Part shown: one piece after another, positions 26,732-36,984 of the stretch | Layout of the letters: each line of letters starts with the position of its first letter | How positions within the stretch are numbered: the first letter of the stretch is position 1 | From: Azospirillum brasilense | GTDB taxonomy: Bacteria; Pseudomonadota; Alphaproteobacteria; Azospirillales; Azospirillaceae | Length of the DNA stretch: 64,000 bases | Assembly: GCF_001315015.1 (NCBI RefSeq) | Contig: NZ_CP012915.1 | Location: forward strand, 744,001-808,000 | Direction: 5' to 3' | Made by a program: the position numbers and the translations under genes | Notes under the pieces: model-generated | Seen by the model: the letters and a program-made list of their open reading frames with translations, nothing else | Databases searched by the model: none | What the model was told of the DNA's origin: nothing

Positions 26732-26747
26732 GCCGGCTCAACTCCGG

Positions 26748-28232
26748 TCAGATCACCTGGGTGTAGCGGTTCGGCTGGCCCTCGGCGGACCAGCGGGCAT
26801 GGATTTGCCCCTTGCCGTCGAAGATCAGCGACAGCCAGTTGCGCTGCCGGATGATGCGCTTGCCCGATTCAGGAAAAGCCGGCATTTCGAAGACATAGCC
26901 GTTGGGCAGGGTTTCCTTGCGGCCGGCCAGCCATTCCAACGCGAAGGCGGTGGCCTTGGCGGGCGGCGGATGGACGACCCCCGACGCGATGAGCTGCCAG
27001 ATCTCCACGCCGCCGCCGCGCAGCACGGCCCGCGCACCCGCGTGGATTTCGCCCGATACGGACGTCACCCGGCACCCGGTGCGCCGTGAGAATTCCGCCA
27101 GCAGGCCGATCAGGCGCAACCACTCCTCGGCGTGGGCCGGGCTGCGCCATTGGTCGCGCAGATCGTCCTCGATCCCGACGCGGACGGGCGACAGGCCGAC
27201 CGCCCGCTCCATCACGCCGGTGTCGAGGTAGAGCAGCGGCACGCTGGACATCAGAATCAGGTGGCGGCAGCCCTTGAAGCGTTCCAGCCACTCCGGCAGG
27301 GCCTCCCACACCCGGTCCGAGAGAACGCGGCGGGGGGTGCGGTCGCTGCGCATGTCCAGCGCCAGAACGCCAACATCGCCGAGCCGGAACCCCTGGCTGA
27401 AGGAGTCCATGGGCGCCCCCCACACGCATTCCGGCTGGGCGCCCTCCATGGCGGCAAGCTGGAACAGCGAGAAGTGGCGGCGGGCGGCCGCGTAGACGCC
27501 GCGCCAGGCCGGGGACGTCATCTCCTCGTCCGGGTGGGAGCCCCAGCCATCGAAGATGTCGTGGTCGTCCCACATCATCACCGAGGGAATGCGCGCCGTG
27601 ACCGCCGCGGTTTCCGGCTGGCCCCAGACCCGCAGATAGAGGTCGAAGTAAAAGTCTTCCGCCTCTTGCGCCATGGCGGGAGTGAAGGGCTCGTCCAGGC
27701 GGGCGGCGTCGGTCCGCTTCTTCCAGGCGCTGAGCAGCGGCGGCCGGCGCCACACCGCGTCGGCGTAGAGCTGGTCGCCGCCTTGCAGCAGCAGATGGAA
27801 GCGTTCGCTCTCATGGCGGCGGCGCAGGTCACCCCACAGGGCGTTGCGCGGCGCGTCGAGCCCGGCGATCTTCTCCTCGTCCTCCGCCCCGTTGCAGGAG
27901 ACGTAGGCGATCCGCGGCGACGAAGCGCGTCCGGGGACGGTCACCGCCCAGGTGTCCCCCGGCGAAGCGCCGTCGGTGAAGCCATAGGCGGCCTCGACAT
28001 CACGCACGCCGCGCGGAATGGCGAAATCGAAACGCCAGACATGCCGGTTGCCCCATTGGGCGAGGTGGCGGGGCGGAACGGGCAGGGTCACGCCGTCCAC
28101 CCGCAGATCGTAGGGTTCTGCGTCGCCGTCCAGCACGAAGAGGGCGGACAGCCACCAACGGTCGCCTTGCTCTCCCCGGAAATAAAGGACGGGACCCAGA
28201 ATGATGTTCGGTGCCGGCCTGCCGCGCGCCAT
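26748..28232 (-). CDS. PhoD-like phosphatase/metallophosphatase
   Basis: A 494-aa protein of the alkaline phosphatase D superfamily. Metal-site motifs appear in order: AYVSCNG, LLLQGGDQLYADAVW, SVMMWDDHDIFDGWG and, near the C-terminus, SVSGEIHAGA. Substrates would be phosphomono- or diesters. No signal peptide or Tat motif is visible at the N-terminus (MARGRPAPNIILGPVLYFRG), so unlike classic PhoD it is probably cytoplasmic. It is monocistronic between convergent and divergent neighbours. Confidence 0.87.
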   Translation of the reverse strand: MARGRPAPNIILGPVLYFRGEQGDRWWLSALFVLDGDAEPYDLRVDGVTLPVPPRHLAQWGNRHVWRFDFAIPRGVRDVEAAYGFTDGASPGDTWAVTVPGRASSPRIAYVSCNGAEDEEKIAGLDAPRNALWGDLRRRHESERFHLLLQGGDQLYADAVWRRPPLLSAWKKRTDAARLDEPFTPAMAQEAEDFYFDLYLRVWGQPETAAVTARIPSVMMWDDHDIFDGWGSHPDEEMTSPAWRGVYAAARRHFSLFQLAAMEGAQPECVWGAPMDSFSQGFRLGDVGVLALDMRSDRTPRRVLSDRVWEALPEWLERFKGCRHLILMSSVPLLYLDTGVMERAVGLSPVRVGIEDDLRDQWRSPAHAEEWLRLIGLLAEFSRRTGCRVTSVSGEIHAGARAVLRGGGVEIWQLIASGVVHPPPAKATAFALEWLAGRKETLPNGYVFEMPAFPESGKRIIRQRNWLSLIFDGKGQIHARWSAEGQPNRYTQVI

Positions 28233-28415
28233 GGACGCTGTTCTTCCTCTTCATTCCTGCCGGTCCGGGCGCCCATGGCCCAGCTTCCGTTTCTGCGGCT
28301 CCTGTTTATGGGAAAAGCCGCCGGTCTGTAAAAGGGGCAAGCGTTGATCCGAAGGGGGAGGCCGCGTGGAAATGCGGAAGCAGCCACGGCCGCGGCGGAA
28401 AACCGGGGTGCGGGC

Positions 28416-28449
28416 AAAAAAAGCGGGCGGCCGGGTCGTCCGGTCGCCC
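28416..28449 (-). terminator. Terminator after the anti-sigma gene
   Basis: GGGCGGCCGG (28425-28434) pairs with CCGGTCGCCC (28440-28449) around a 5-base loop, and seven T follow on the minus strand. It lies 35 bases beyond the stop of the anti-sigma gene. Confidence 0.88.
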
Positions 28450-28483
28450 CTCATGTGACGATGGAACGCGGGAATCGGGGGGG

Positions 28484-28711
28484 CTAGTCCTTGCGGCGCT
28501 GCCTCAGCAGTTCGAGCATGCGCGCCGGTACCGGCTCTTCCAGCACGGGATCGTAAAGGCGGTGAAGCTCCTCCACATGGCTTCTGTGGAAGGTCACCAC
28601 GGCCTTCGCGTCGGCATCGTCCTCTACGGACTGCTCGAACTCCTGACGCTCCTTATCGTCCAAGGCACCGTCAAGATATGCGTTGATATGGTTCATCGTC
28701 ACACGCTTCAT
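28484..28711 (-). CDS. Small soluble anti-sigma factor
   Basis: A 75-aa protein. The N-terminal part (MNHINAYLDGALDDKERQEF) is the short helical module typical of anti-sigma factors of the zf-HC2-like class, without Zn-binding Cys. The C-terminal part ends LHRLYDPVLEEPVPARMLEL, which recalls both the EPVP tail of those proteins and the helix of NepR that mimics sigma. It has no membrane segment. It lies downstream of the ECF sigma gene on the same strand and probably binds its product. ATG 28711 is preferred; ATG 28744 or 28696 are possible. Confidence 0.7.
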   Translation of the reverse strand: MKRVTMNHINAYLDGALDDKERQEFEQSVEDDADAKAVVTFHRSHVEELHRLYDPVLEEPVPARMLELLRQRRKD

Positions 28712-29042
28712 ATCTTTTGATCCCGGAACGTCTCCGGAGGCCATCCCCCTGAGACGGAAACGATCCGCGACGCAGAGTTCAATATAGTGCGGCGGGCACG
28801 GCGTCGGGAGTGGTGACTTACCTCTTCTTATGGGGATGATGCCGATACCGCCAAATGGGTGGCGAAGCGTACCCGATCGTTCCCCGTGGATGTTCGGCCA
28901 CTCCGCAGCAGCCATACTCGTTTCACACGCGGGATGTAACAGCCGCTCCCGTCGGTTGTTCCGGCGCCGGATTGTCCGATGCGATGGAAGAATCAACCTG
29001 TTGTACGGTTGCCATACCCCGCGGCGCATTCCCTGCCGTGCC
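28712..29042 (-). other. 330-base spacer between sigma and anti-sigma genes
   Basis: This is unusually long for a sigma/anti-sigma pair. The anti-sigma frame stays open through most of it but without family-like sequence. An EcfG-type element lies inside (28938-28962), so the anti-sigma gene may have its own promoter with a long leader. Confidence 0.5.
28938..28962 (-). promoter_or_regulatory. Possible EcfG-type promoter of the anti-sigma gene
   Basis: Minus-strand GGAAC (28962-28958), 16 bases and TGTT (28941-28938); one mismatch to GGAAC-N16/17-CGTT. Confidence 0.4.
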
Positions 29043-29516
29043 CTAGGCGGCCATCAGGTTGTTCAGCCGCTCGCGGGCCCGGCACAGGCGGGACCGGATG
29101 GTGCCGATGGAGACGTTCAGCTTCTCCGCAGCCTCCTGGTAGGGGCGGCCTTCGATAGCGACCAGCTTGACCACTTTGCGCTGGCTGGGGGTGAGGGCGC
29201 CGAAGGCACGGTCCACGTCGCGGAAGACCAGCCGGGCGATCTGCGAGGCCTCGACCGACATGGCGCCGTCCCAAAGTTCGACCTTGGTGACGTGCTTTTC
29301 ACGCTGGAGGTTGTTGAAATGCAGATTCTTCAGCATCGTGGTCAGCCAAGCCTGCATGTTGGTGCCGGGCTCGAAACGATGCTGGCGGGACAGAGCGCGG
29401 GCAAGACAGTCCTGGGTGAGATCCTCGGCGGCGCTGACGTCGCGGGTCAACTTGCAGGCATAGCGCTGCAGGTTCGGCATGCAACGGATCAGTTCGGATT
29501 CGAAACAATACGCCAT
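29043..29516 (-). CDS. ECF-family RNA polymerase sigma factor
   Basis: A 157-aa sigma factor. Region 2 includes MPNLQRYACKLTRDVSAAED and LTQDCLARALSRQHRFEPGT, the -10 recognition helix follows in MQAWLTTMLKNLHFN, and region 4 has LTPSQRKVVKLVAIEGRPYQEAA with the helix-turn-helix LNVSIGTIRSRLCRARERL. The style resembles the EcfG/ECF15 and neighbouring groups of alphaproteobacteria. GGAGG lies ten bases before ATG 29516. With the downstream anti-sigma gene it forms a regulatory pair, and a perfect EcfG-type promoter lies about 370 bases upstream. Confidence 0.92.
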   Translation of the reverse strand: MAYCFESELIRCMPNLQRYACKLTRDVSAAEDLTQDCLARALSRQHRFEPGTNMQAWLTTMLKNLHFNNLQREKHVTKVELWDGAMSVEASQIARLVFRDVDRAFGALTPSQRKVVKLVAIEGRPYQEAAEKLNVSIGTIRSRLCRARERLNNLMAA

Positions 29517-30004
29517 TGTTGCTCTTCCTCCAGCTTCTCTTCATTCGGCGGGGCTGCCGGTCCGTGGTGACGGCGCCCCCGTCCCGAGAGTTCAGTTCGC
29601 GGGATTCCGGCTCCCGAGGCTTCGGTGGGAGACGATCCCTCTTTCGGCGCGCCCAATTTTCGACGCGTGGTCCCTTCCGGCGCCGGTCCTGTGGCCGTGC
29701 CGGTTTTTGTGATTCTTGTCGGTGGGTTAAAATGCGGTGGTGCTGCCTAGCAGTGTCCGGGCATCGGTCCGGCGCAGCACAATGAGCAGTTCGTCGTCAT
29801 CAACGGTCTCCCGCTCTCCAGCCTGGGCAACTCCAAAGCGTTGATGCGCTTCGGTGTTGCTCCCGTTCGTGGTGACGTTGAATTCATAACGCGGTGGGAA
29901 GAGGCTTGTTCCCCGGCGGCCACAGCCGAAAACATCTTAGGAGGAGAAGTGTTTGGAATGTGGGGGTCATCCAAACGGATGGTGGAACTGCCCGAAGGGG
30001 GATT
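29517..30004. other. Gene-free upstream region of the ECF sigma gene
   Basis: About 490 bases without a supportable gene. The only clear signal is the EcfG-type promoter at 29889-29913 reading toward the sigma gene, which would give a 5' leader of about 370 bases. A 20-codon Ser-rich ORF on the plus strand (from 29781) has no ribosome binding site and is not called. Confidence 0.5.
29889..29913 (-). promoter_or_regulatory. EcfG-type (general stress sigma) promoter
   Basis: Minus-strand GGAAC (29913-29909), exactly 16 bases, then CGTT (29892-29889): a full match to the consensus of EcfG-dependent promoters. It faces the ECF sigma gene about 370 bases away. Confidence 0.55.
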
Positions 30005-31485
<1,481 letters not shown>

Positions 31486-31486
<1 letters not shown>

Positions 31487-32712
31487 CAGTCGGCGGCCCC
31501 ATCGGAGGCCCGATCAGAGGACTGGGGGCGGAGGAGAAGGGCGGCCTTCAACTGGGCCTTGCCGTAGCGGGCCATGCGCTCGAAGTCGGCTTTCGGGATC
31601 GGCATGTTCATCCGGTCGATGTGAGCGTGGTGACGGTCGTACACAAGCGGATCATGAACATAGAGAAAGCGGTCGTCGGCACCGGTCACGACGACCCAAT
31701 GCGGAAATTTTTCGTGATAGATCCGGTAGGAGCTGATGAGCACGATGGGGATGGCCCCGCCCGCCACGGCGTCGGCCATATCCTGGGCGCTCAGCGTGTT
31801 GTGGCGGACGGTGGCGCCGCTGCCCTCCAACTCGTCGAGGAAGTCCTCGTGCACGATGCGCATGACCTCCTTCTTCTCGTCGCTGCGCACGCTGTCCAGG
31901 AAGGGGGTGGCGTTGTCCTTGATGTGGATGTCCACCGCGAAGCCGCGCCGCGCCGCCGCCAGCGCCAGCCCGAACGGGCCGCAGCCGCCATGGCCCGAAG
32001 TCATGAAGACCGTCGTGGACTCCCGCCACAGCCGGATCTCCAGCTTCCGCCCCAGTTCGATCTCCGTGGGCTTCAGCGCCTTCATCGCCATCATCAGGGC
32101 CGACGGGCCGCAGGTGAAGTCCAGGGTCTGCTGGTAGTAGGGAACCAGGGGGCCACCCAGCGGCGCGCTGGGGCCGCTGTGGCCGAGGCGTTTCTCCAGC
32201 CGCAGCGCCTCCATATGGTCTTCATAATAATCGGTGTAGACGCCGAACTCGCGGTAGCCGGCCTTCTTATAGAGATCGATCGCCGCGGTGTTGTCGCGCC
32301 GCACCTCCAGACGCAGGTAGATGCAGTCCCGCGAGCGGGCCGCCTGCTCCGCCGCGGCCAGCAGCCGCTTGGCGACGCCCCGGCCGCGGTGGCCGGGATC
32401 GACGGCGAAGGAGTAGAGCCGGGCGAGCGACGTCCCGGAATGGAAGGACACCAGCGCGTAACCGACGACCGCCCCGCTGTGGACTTCCACAAGTCCTGTG
32501 GCCTTGGCTTTCGTGAGCAAATAATGAAAACTACGTCGGGTCAGGCGGTCGGTGGCGAAGCACCGCTCCTCGATGGCCAGCAGCGCGGGAATGTCCGCCG
32601 GCTGGGCCTGACGGAGCAGGATGGTGGCGTCGCCGGGCAGTTCCTGGCGGGAGTCCGCGGATACGGTATTGTCGAGCATCGGGAGGTTCAAAGAGGCTGA
32701 CACGGACGCCAT
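31486..32712 (-). CDS. GNAT acetyltransferase fused to a C39-like cysteine peptidase
   Basis: A 408-aa two-domain protein. Residues 30-175 are a GNAT (RimI-like) N-acetyltransferase with the acetyl-CoA loop HRGRGVAKRL at about 108-117. Residues 190-370 are a papain/C39-like peptidase with probable catalytic Cys 201 (DFTCGPSALM), His 338 (FPHWVVVTG) and Asp 354 (YVHDP). No membrane or ABC domains are present, unlike bacteriocin C39 exporters. It is translationally linked to the ATP-grasp gene, suggesting a pathway that trims, ligates and acetylates a peptide. ATG 32712 has GGAGGGAG upstream. Confidence 0.88.
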
Positions 32713-32920
32713 CTTACTCCCTCCAGCGGGGCTTCGCAGCGATTACCGAGCTTCGGTGCGCCGCGGGGATGGTTTCCATTTTGGCACAGCGCGTGTGGCA
32801 CAAGGGCAAGTCTTGGCTGTTGCTCTGGACGAACGGCCTAGGCAATTCGACAGGCCGATTCGACTGGTTGGCGCAGCGACTTAAACGTTGCTTAACCATG
32901 GACCCCGGAAACTGCCGCCG

Positions 32921-35479
32921 ATGGAAGACCGGCTGAATAACCGCCGCTCCAGTTGGCCCTGGAAAGAAGAAAGTCAAGACATGGACGCTCGGTATAAGTC
33001 CCGCGAGATCGAACGCCGCAGTCTGGATGTCGACGGGCTGAAGCGCTCGTTTCTGGAGTGGCTGGTTTATTCCGTCGGCAAGGACGCGCGGGCGGCGACC
33101 CGGCGCGACTGGTTCCACACCGTGGCGCTCGCCGTGCGCGACCGCCTCGTGGACCGCTGGATGGACACGACGCGGACCTATTACCAGCAGGACGCCAAGC
33201 GCGTTTACTACCTCTCGCTGGAATTTCTGATCGGCCGCCTGCTGACGAACAGCCTCGCCAATCTCGGCATCACCGACCAGTGCCGTCAGGCGCTCGACCG
33301 CATCGGCCTGAACCTCGACGACGTGGTGGAGGCTGAGCCGGACGCGGCGCTCGGCAACGGCGGCCTCGGCCGTCTGGCCGCCTGCTTCCTCGACAGCATG
33401 GCGTCGGAAGCGCTGCCCGGCTACGGCTACGGCATCCGCTACGAGTTCGGCCTGTTCGAGCAGCGCTTCGAGCACGGCTGGCAGGTCGAGTATCCGGAGC
33501 AGTGGCTGCAGTTCGGCAACCCGTGGGAATTCCCGCGCCCGGAGGTGCTGTACCCCGTCCAGTTTTATGGCCGCGTCGAGGAGTTCCGGGATTCGGTGGG
33601 CGAGCGCGCCTACCGCTGGGTCGACGCCGAGCGCGTGCTGGCCATGGCCTACGACACGCCGGTGGTCGGCTACGGCGGCGACACGATCAACACGCTCCGC
33701 CTGTGGTCGGCCCGCGCCACGCGCGACTTCAACTTCGGCCATTTCAACGACGGCGCCTACATGAAGGCGGTCGAGCAGAAGGTGCTGACCGAGAATCTGA
33801 GCCGCGTCCTCTACCCGAACGACGCGACGGAGGGCGGCAAGGAGCTGCGGCTGAAGCAGGAGTATTTCTTCACCTCCGCCTCGCTGCAGGACATCCTGCG
33901 CCGCTATCTGCAGCACCATTCCAATTTCGACAGCCTGCCGGACAAGGCGGCCATCCAGCTCAACGACACGCACCCGGCCATCGGCATCGCCGAGCTGATG
34001 CGTCTGCTGGTGGACCAGCACGGCGTGACCTGGGACAAGGCGTGGGACATCACCCGTGCGACCTTCTCCTACACCAACCACACGCTGCTGCCGGAGGCGC
34101 TGGAGGCGTGGCCGGTGCGCATGATGGAGCGCGTGCTGCCGCGCCACATGCAGATCATCTACGAGATCAACGCCAAGTTCCTGAACCGCTCCAAGGCGCG
34201 GGCGGCGGGGGATAACGGGCGGCTGTCCCGCCTGTCGCTGATCGACGAGCGCGGCGACCGCCGGGTGCGCATGGGCAATCTGGCCTTCCTCGGCTCGCAC
34301 AAGGTCAACGGCGTGTCGGCCCTGCACACCGAGCTGATGAAGCAGACCGTCTTCGCCGACTTCCACGCGGAGTTCCCGGAGCGCATCAACAACAAGACCA
34401 ACGGCATCACGCCGCGCCGCTGGCTGCATCAGGCGAACCAGCCGCTGGCCGCGCTGATCACCAGCCGCATCGGCAACGGTTGGATCAAGGACCTCAGCCA
34501 GATCAGCGCGCTGGCCGAGAAGGCTGATGATCTGGTCTTCCGCGAGGAGTTCCGCCGCGCCAAGCGCAAGAACAAGAAGCGGCTGGCCGCCTATATCGCG
34601 CGCCAGACCGGGGTGGACGTGCAGGTCGACAGCCTGTTCGACGTGCAGGTCAAGCGCATGCACGAGTACAAGCGCCAACTCCTGAACATCCTCCAGGCGA
34701 TCGCGCTGTACAACGAGATGCGCGACAACCCGACCGTATCCTGGGTGCCGGTGACCAAGATCTTCGCCGGCAAGGCGGCGCCGAGCTATCACATGGCGAA
34801 GCTCATCATCAAGCTCATCAACGATGTGGCGAAGGTGGTGAACCATGACCCGTCGGTGCACGACAACCTGAAGATCGTGCTGCTGCCGAACTACAACGTG
34901 ACGGCGGCGGAGATCATCATGCCGGCGGCCGACCTGTCGGAGCAGATCTCCACCGCGGGCATGGAGGCGTCGGGCACCGGCAACATGAAGCTGGCCCTGA
35001 ACGGCGCGCTGACCATCGGCACGCTGGATGGCGCCAACGTCGAGATCCGCGAGCATGTGGGCGAGGACAACATCTTCATCTTCGGCCTGACCGCGGAGGA
35101 GGTGAACGACCTGCGGGCCAGCGGCGGCTTCAACCCGCGCGACGTCATCGCGTCGAACCCCAGCCTGAAGCGGGCTCTGGACATGATCTCCACCGGCGTC
35201 TTCTCGCCGGACGATCCCCACCGTTACCACCCGATCCTCCAGGCGCTGACCGACGGCGGCGACCATTTCCTGGTGACAGCGGATTTCTCCGACTATTGCC
35301 AGGCGCAGCAGGCGGCCATGGACCTCTACCGCGACCAGGAGGAATGGACGCGCAAGGCCATCCTGAACACGGCCAACATGGGCTGGTTCTCCTCCGACCG
35401 CACCATCATGGAATACGCGACGGAGATCTGGGACGTGCATCCCGTGAAGCCGGAGCATCCCGCCGAAACCGAGACCTGA
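32921..35479 (+). CDS. glgP: Glycogen/alpha-glucan phosphorylase
   Basis: It releases glucose-1-phosphate from glycogen ends. At about 852 aa it is of normal length (E. coli GlgP 815). Typical segments are YYLSLEFLIGRLL, ALGNGGLGRLAACFLDS, QLNDTHPAIGIAELMR, RMHEYKRQLLN and the PLP-lysine motif EASGTGNMKLALNG. The start is uncertain: ATG 32921 or ATG 32981 (MDARYKSREIERRSL), neither with a strong ribosome binding site. The gene stands alone, with a terminator at 35518-35549; no other glycogen gene is in view. Confidence 0.95.
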   Translation: MEDRLNNRRSSWPWKEESQDMDARYKSREIERRSLDVDGLKRSFLEWLVYSVGKDARAATRRDWFHTVALAVRDRLVDRWMDTTRTYYQQDAKRVYYLSLEFLIGRLLTNSLANLGITDQCRQALDRIGLNLDDVVEAEPDAALGNGGLGRLAACFLDSMASEALPGYGYGIRYEFGLFEQRFEHGWQVEYPEQWLQFGNPWEFPRPEVLYPVQFYGRVEEFRDSVGERAYRWVDAERVLAMAYDTPVVGYGGDTINTLRLWSARATRDFNFGHFNDGAYMKAVEQKVLTENLSRVLYPNDATEGGKELRLKQEYFFTSASLQDILRRYLQHHSNFDSLPDKAAIQLNDTHPAIGIAELMRLLVDQHGVTWDKAWDITRATFSYTNHTLLPEALEAWPVRMMERVLPRHMQIIYEINAKFLNRSKARAAGDNGRLSRLSLIDERGDRRVRMGNLAFLGSHKVNGVSALHTELMKQTVFADFHAEFPERINNKTNGITPRRWLHQANQPLAALITSRIGNGWIKDLSQISALAEKADDLVFREEFRRAKRKNKKRLAAYIARQTGVDVQVDSLFDVQVKRMHEYKRQLLNILQAIALYNEMRDNPTVSWVPVTKIFAGKAAPSYHMAKLIIKLINDVAKVVNHDPSVHDNLKIVLLPNYNVTAAEIIMPAADLSEQISTAGMEASGTGNMKLALNGALTIGTLDGANVEIREHVGEDNIFIFGLTAEEVNDLRASGGFNPRDVIASNPSLKRALDMISTGVFSPDDPHRYHPILQALTDGGDHFLVTADFSDYCQAQQAAMDLYRDQEEWTRKAILNTANMGWFSSDRTIMEYATEIWDVHPVKPEHPAETET

Positions 35480-35517
35480 CGCGGCCCCGTCCGGGCCCGG
35501 ACAAAAATTGTGCTGCG

Positions 35518-35553
35518 AAGGCGCGGGCGCTTTACAAGCCCCGCGCCTTTCGT
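35518..35553 (+). terminator. Terminator of glgP
   Basis: A perfect 10-bp inverted repeat (35518-35527 and 35540-35549) is followed by a short T-rich stretch (TCGTTT). The loop holds TTTACA, which may double as the -35 box of the asd leader. Confidence 0.7.
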
Positions 35554-35560
35554 TTATCTA
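35531..35560 (+). promoter_or_regulatory. Possible promoter of the leader-asd transcript
   Basis: TTTACA (35531-35536) is five of six to the -35 consensus. TATCTA (35555-35560) after 18 bases is a weak -10. If used, transcription would begin at or near the leader ATG at 35568, giving an almost leaderless message. Confidence 0.35.
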
Positions 35561-35567
35561 GCGAGTT

Positions 35568-35648
35568 ATGAATCGCTCGCTCGCCATCACCACCACCACT
35601 ACCAAAACGACCCGCTCCGGCGGGCCGTCGGACGGTGGCGTGCGTTGA
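35568..35648 (+). CDS. Threonine-rich leader peptide upstream of asd
   Basis: A 26-codon ORF (ATG 35568 to TGA 35646-35648) begins MNRSLA and then reads ITTTTTKTT, seven Thr and one Ile in nine codons. This is the composition of E. coli ThrL, the attenuator leader of the threonine operon. It lies 116 bases before asd, whose product makes the precursor of threonine, and is followed by a strong hairpin. Ribosome stalling at Thr codons when charged tRNA-Thr is short would change folding of the downstream RNA. The ribosome binding site is poor (GCGAG), though the transcript may be leaderless. Confidence 0.6.
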   Translation: MNRSLAITTTTTKTTRSGGPSDGGVR

Positions 35649-35674
35649 TCGAGTAAGACGCTTCACCCACCACG

Positions 35675-35703
35675 AAGGCCCCGCCGGACACGGACGGGGC
35701 CTT
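35675..35703 (+). promoter_or_regulatory. Attenuator-like hairpin between leader peptide and asd
   Basis: AAGGCCCCG (35675-35683) pairs with CGGGGCCTT (35695-35703); an inner CCG/CGG pair extends it around a GACA loop. Upstream, GGTGGCGT (35634-35641) can pair with ACGC and CACC segments at about 35658-35671, and CCCGC/GCGGG (35611-35623) form a hairpin inside the leader ORF, giving room for alternative folds. There is no T run after the hairpin, so termination, if any, is not classic. Confidence 0.5.
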
Positions 35704-35764
35704 GGTGCATCTGGGGCCGCCGTCCACGCTCGATCCGGGCAAGACCAAAGGACGGACCACACCC

Positions 35765-36778
35765 ATGAGCACCTCTTCCCCTTCTCCCCGCCGCGTTGCC
35801 ATCGTTGGTGCCACGGGCGCCGTCGGCCGCGAGATGGTCGATGTTCTTCACCGCCGTTCGTTCCCGGTCGCGGAACTCGGCCTGTTCGCGTCGGAGCGCA
35901 GCGCCGGCCGCACGGTCGAGACCCCGTTCGGCGAGAAGACCCTCGTGGCGTTCGACGTCGAGAAGGTGAAGGGTTACGACATCGTCCTGCTCGCCGTGTC
36001 CGGTGATTTCGCCAAGGAGCACGCGCCGGCCATCGCCGCCGGCGGGGCGCTGGTGATCGACAACTCCTCGGCCTTCCGCTACGACGACAACGTCCCGCTG
36101 ATCGTGCCGGAGATCAACGCCCACGCCATGGGCGACGCCAAGCTGGTCGCGAACCCGAACTGCACGACCGCCATCGCCGTCGTGGCGCTCGGGCCCCTGC
36201 ACAAGGCGTTCGGCCTTCGCCGTGTCATCGTCTCCACCTATCAGGCGACCAGCGGCGCCGGTGCGGAGGGCATGGCCGAGCTTGAGGAGCAGACCCGCAA
36301 CCAGCTCGACGGCAAGCCGGTCGTCAACAGCGTGTTCCGTCACCCGATCCCCTTCAACCTGATCCCCCAGATCGACGCCTTCCAGGAGAACGGCTACACG
36401 AAGGAGGAGATGAAGGTGACCTGGGAGACCCGGAAGATCCTGGAGATCCCGGACCTGCCGGTGAGCTGCACGGCGGTGCGCATCCCGACCTACCGCGCCC
36501 ATTCCGAGGCGATCACCGTGGAGACGCTGTCCCCGGTCACCCCGGACGCTGCCCGCGCCGTGCTGGCCGACGCGCCGGGCGTGGTGGTGAAGGACGTGCC
36601 GGCCGACGGCGTCTACCCGATGCCGATCAACGCCACGGGCCAGTTCGACGTCGAGGTCGGCCGCATCCGCACCAGCCTGATCTTCGGCGACCACGGCCTC
36701 GACCTGTTCGTCTGTGGCGACCAGCTCCTGAAGGGTGCTGCGCTCAACGCCGTCCAGATTGCGGAACTCAGCCTGTAA
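35765..36778 (+). CDS. asd: Aspartate-semialdehyde dehydrogenase
   Basis: A 337-aa enzyme that reduces aspartyl phosphate to aspartate semialdehyde, the branch point to lysine/diaminopimelate, threonine and methionine. The NADPH loop [14 protein letters not shown] is at 11-24, the catalytic Cys at 133 (ANPNCTTAI), and the substrate-site [12 protein letters not shown] follows. The start ATG 35765 gives the usual N-terminus. Upstream lies the Thr-rich leader and hairpin described separately, suggesting control by threonine supply. A good terminator follows, so it is a single-gene transcript. Confidence 0.97.
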   Translation: MSTSSPSPRRVAIVGATGAVGREMVDVLHRRSFPVAELGLFASERSAGRTVETPFGEKTLVAFDVEKVKGYDIVLLAVSGDFAKEHAPAIAAGGALVIDNSSAFRYDDNVPLIVPEINAHAMGDAKLVANPNCTTAIAVVALGPLHKAFGLRRVIVSTYQATSGAGAEGMAELEEQTRNQLDGKPVVNSVFRHPIPFNLIPQIDAFQENGYTKEEMKVTWETRKILEIPDLPVSCTAVRIPTYRAHSEAITVETLSPVTPDAARAVLADAPGVVVKDVPADGVYPMPINATGQFDVEVGRIRTSLIFGDHGLDLFVCGDQLLKGAALNAVQIAELSL

Positions 36779-36807
36779 GGCCCATCTTCTGTCTGGGATG
36801 GTGAACG

Positions 36808-36836
36808 AGGGCGTCTCTCCGGAGGCGCCCTTTTTT
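36808..36836 (+). terminator. Terminator of asd
   Basis: AGGGCG/CGCCCT stem extended by CTC/GAG around a TCCG loop, followed by six T (36831-36836). Confidence 0.9.
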
Positions 36837-36984
36837 CATGTCTCGTGGTTGTACGGAAGGCTCGAAAGATCGGTCGATGCATGATGGAGCCGTTGCGGAT
36901 TTTATCATCCAAGGTTGTAGAGTATTAACGTTTTTACGGCATAACGACGCATCATCGGTGTAATGCGTGACTTTGGAGTTTGAG

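Noticed and set aside
29781..29843. A 20-codon ORF with a run of six Ser, considered as a possible leader peptide
   Set aside because: No ribosome binding site, no downstream amino-acid gene on the plus strand and no attenuator hairpin.
32760..32830. Sigma-54-like TGGCAC sequences before glgP
   Set aside because: The TGGCAC copies are not followed by a GC-containing -12 element at the required spacing.
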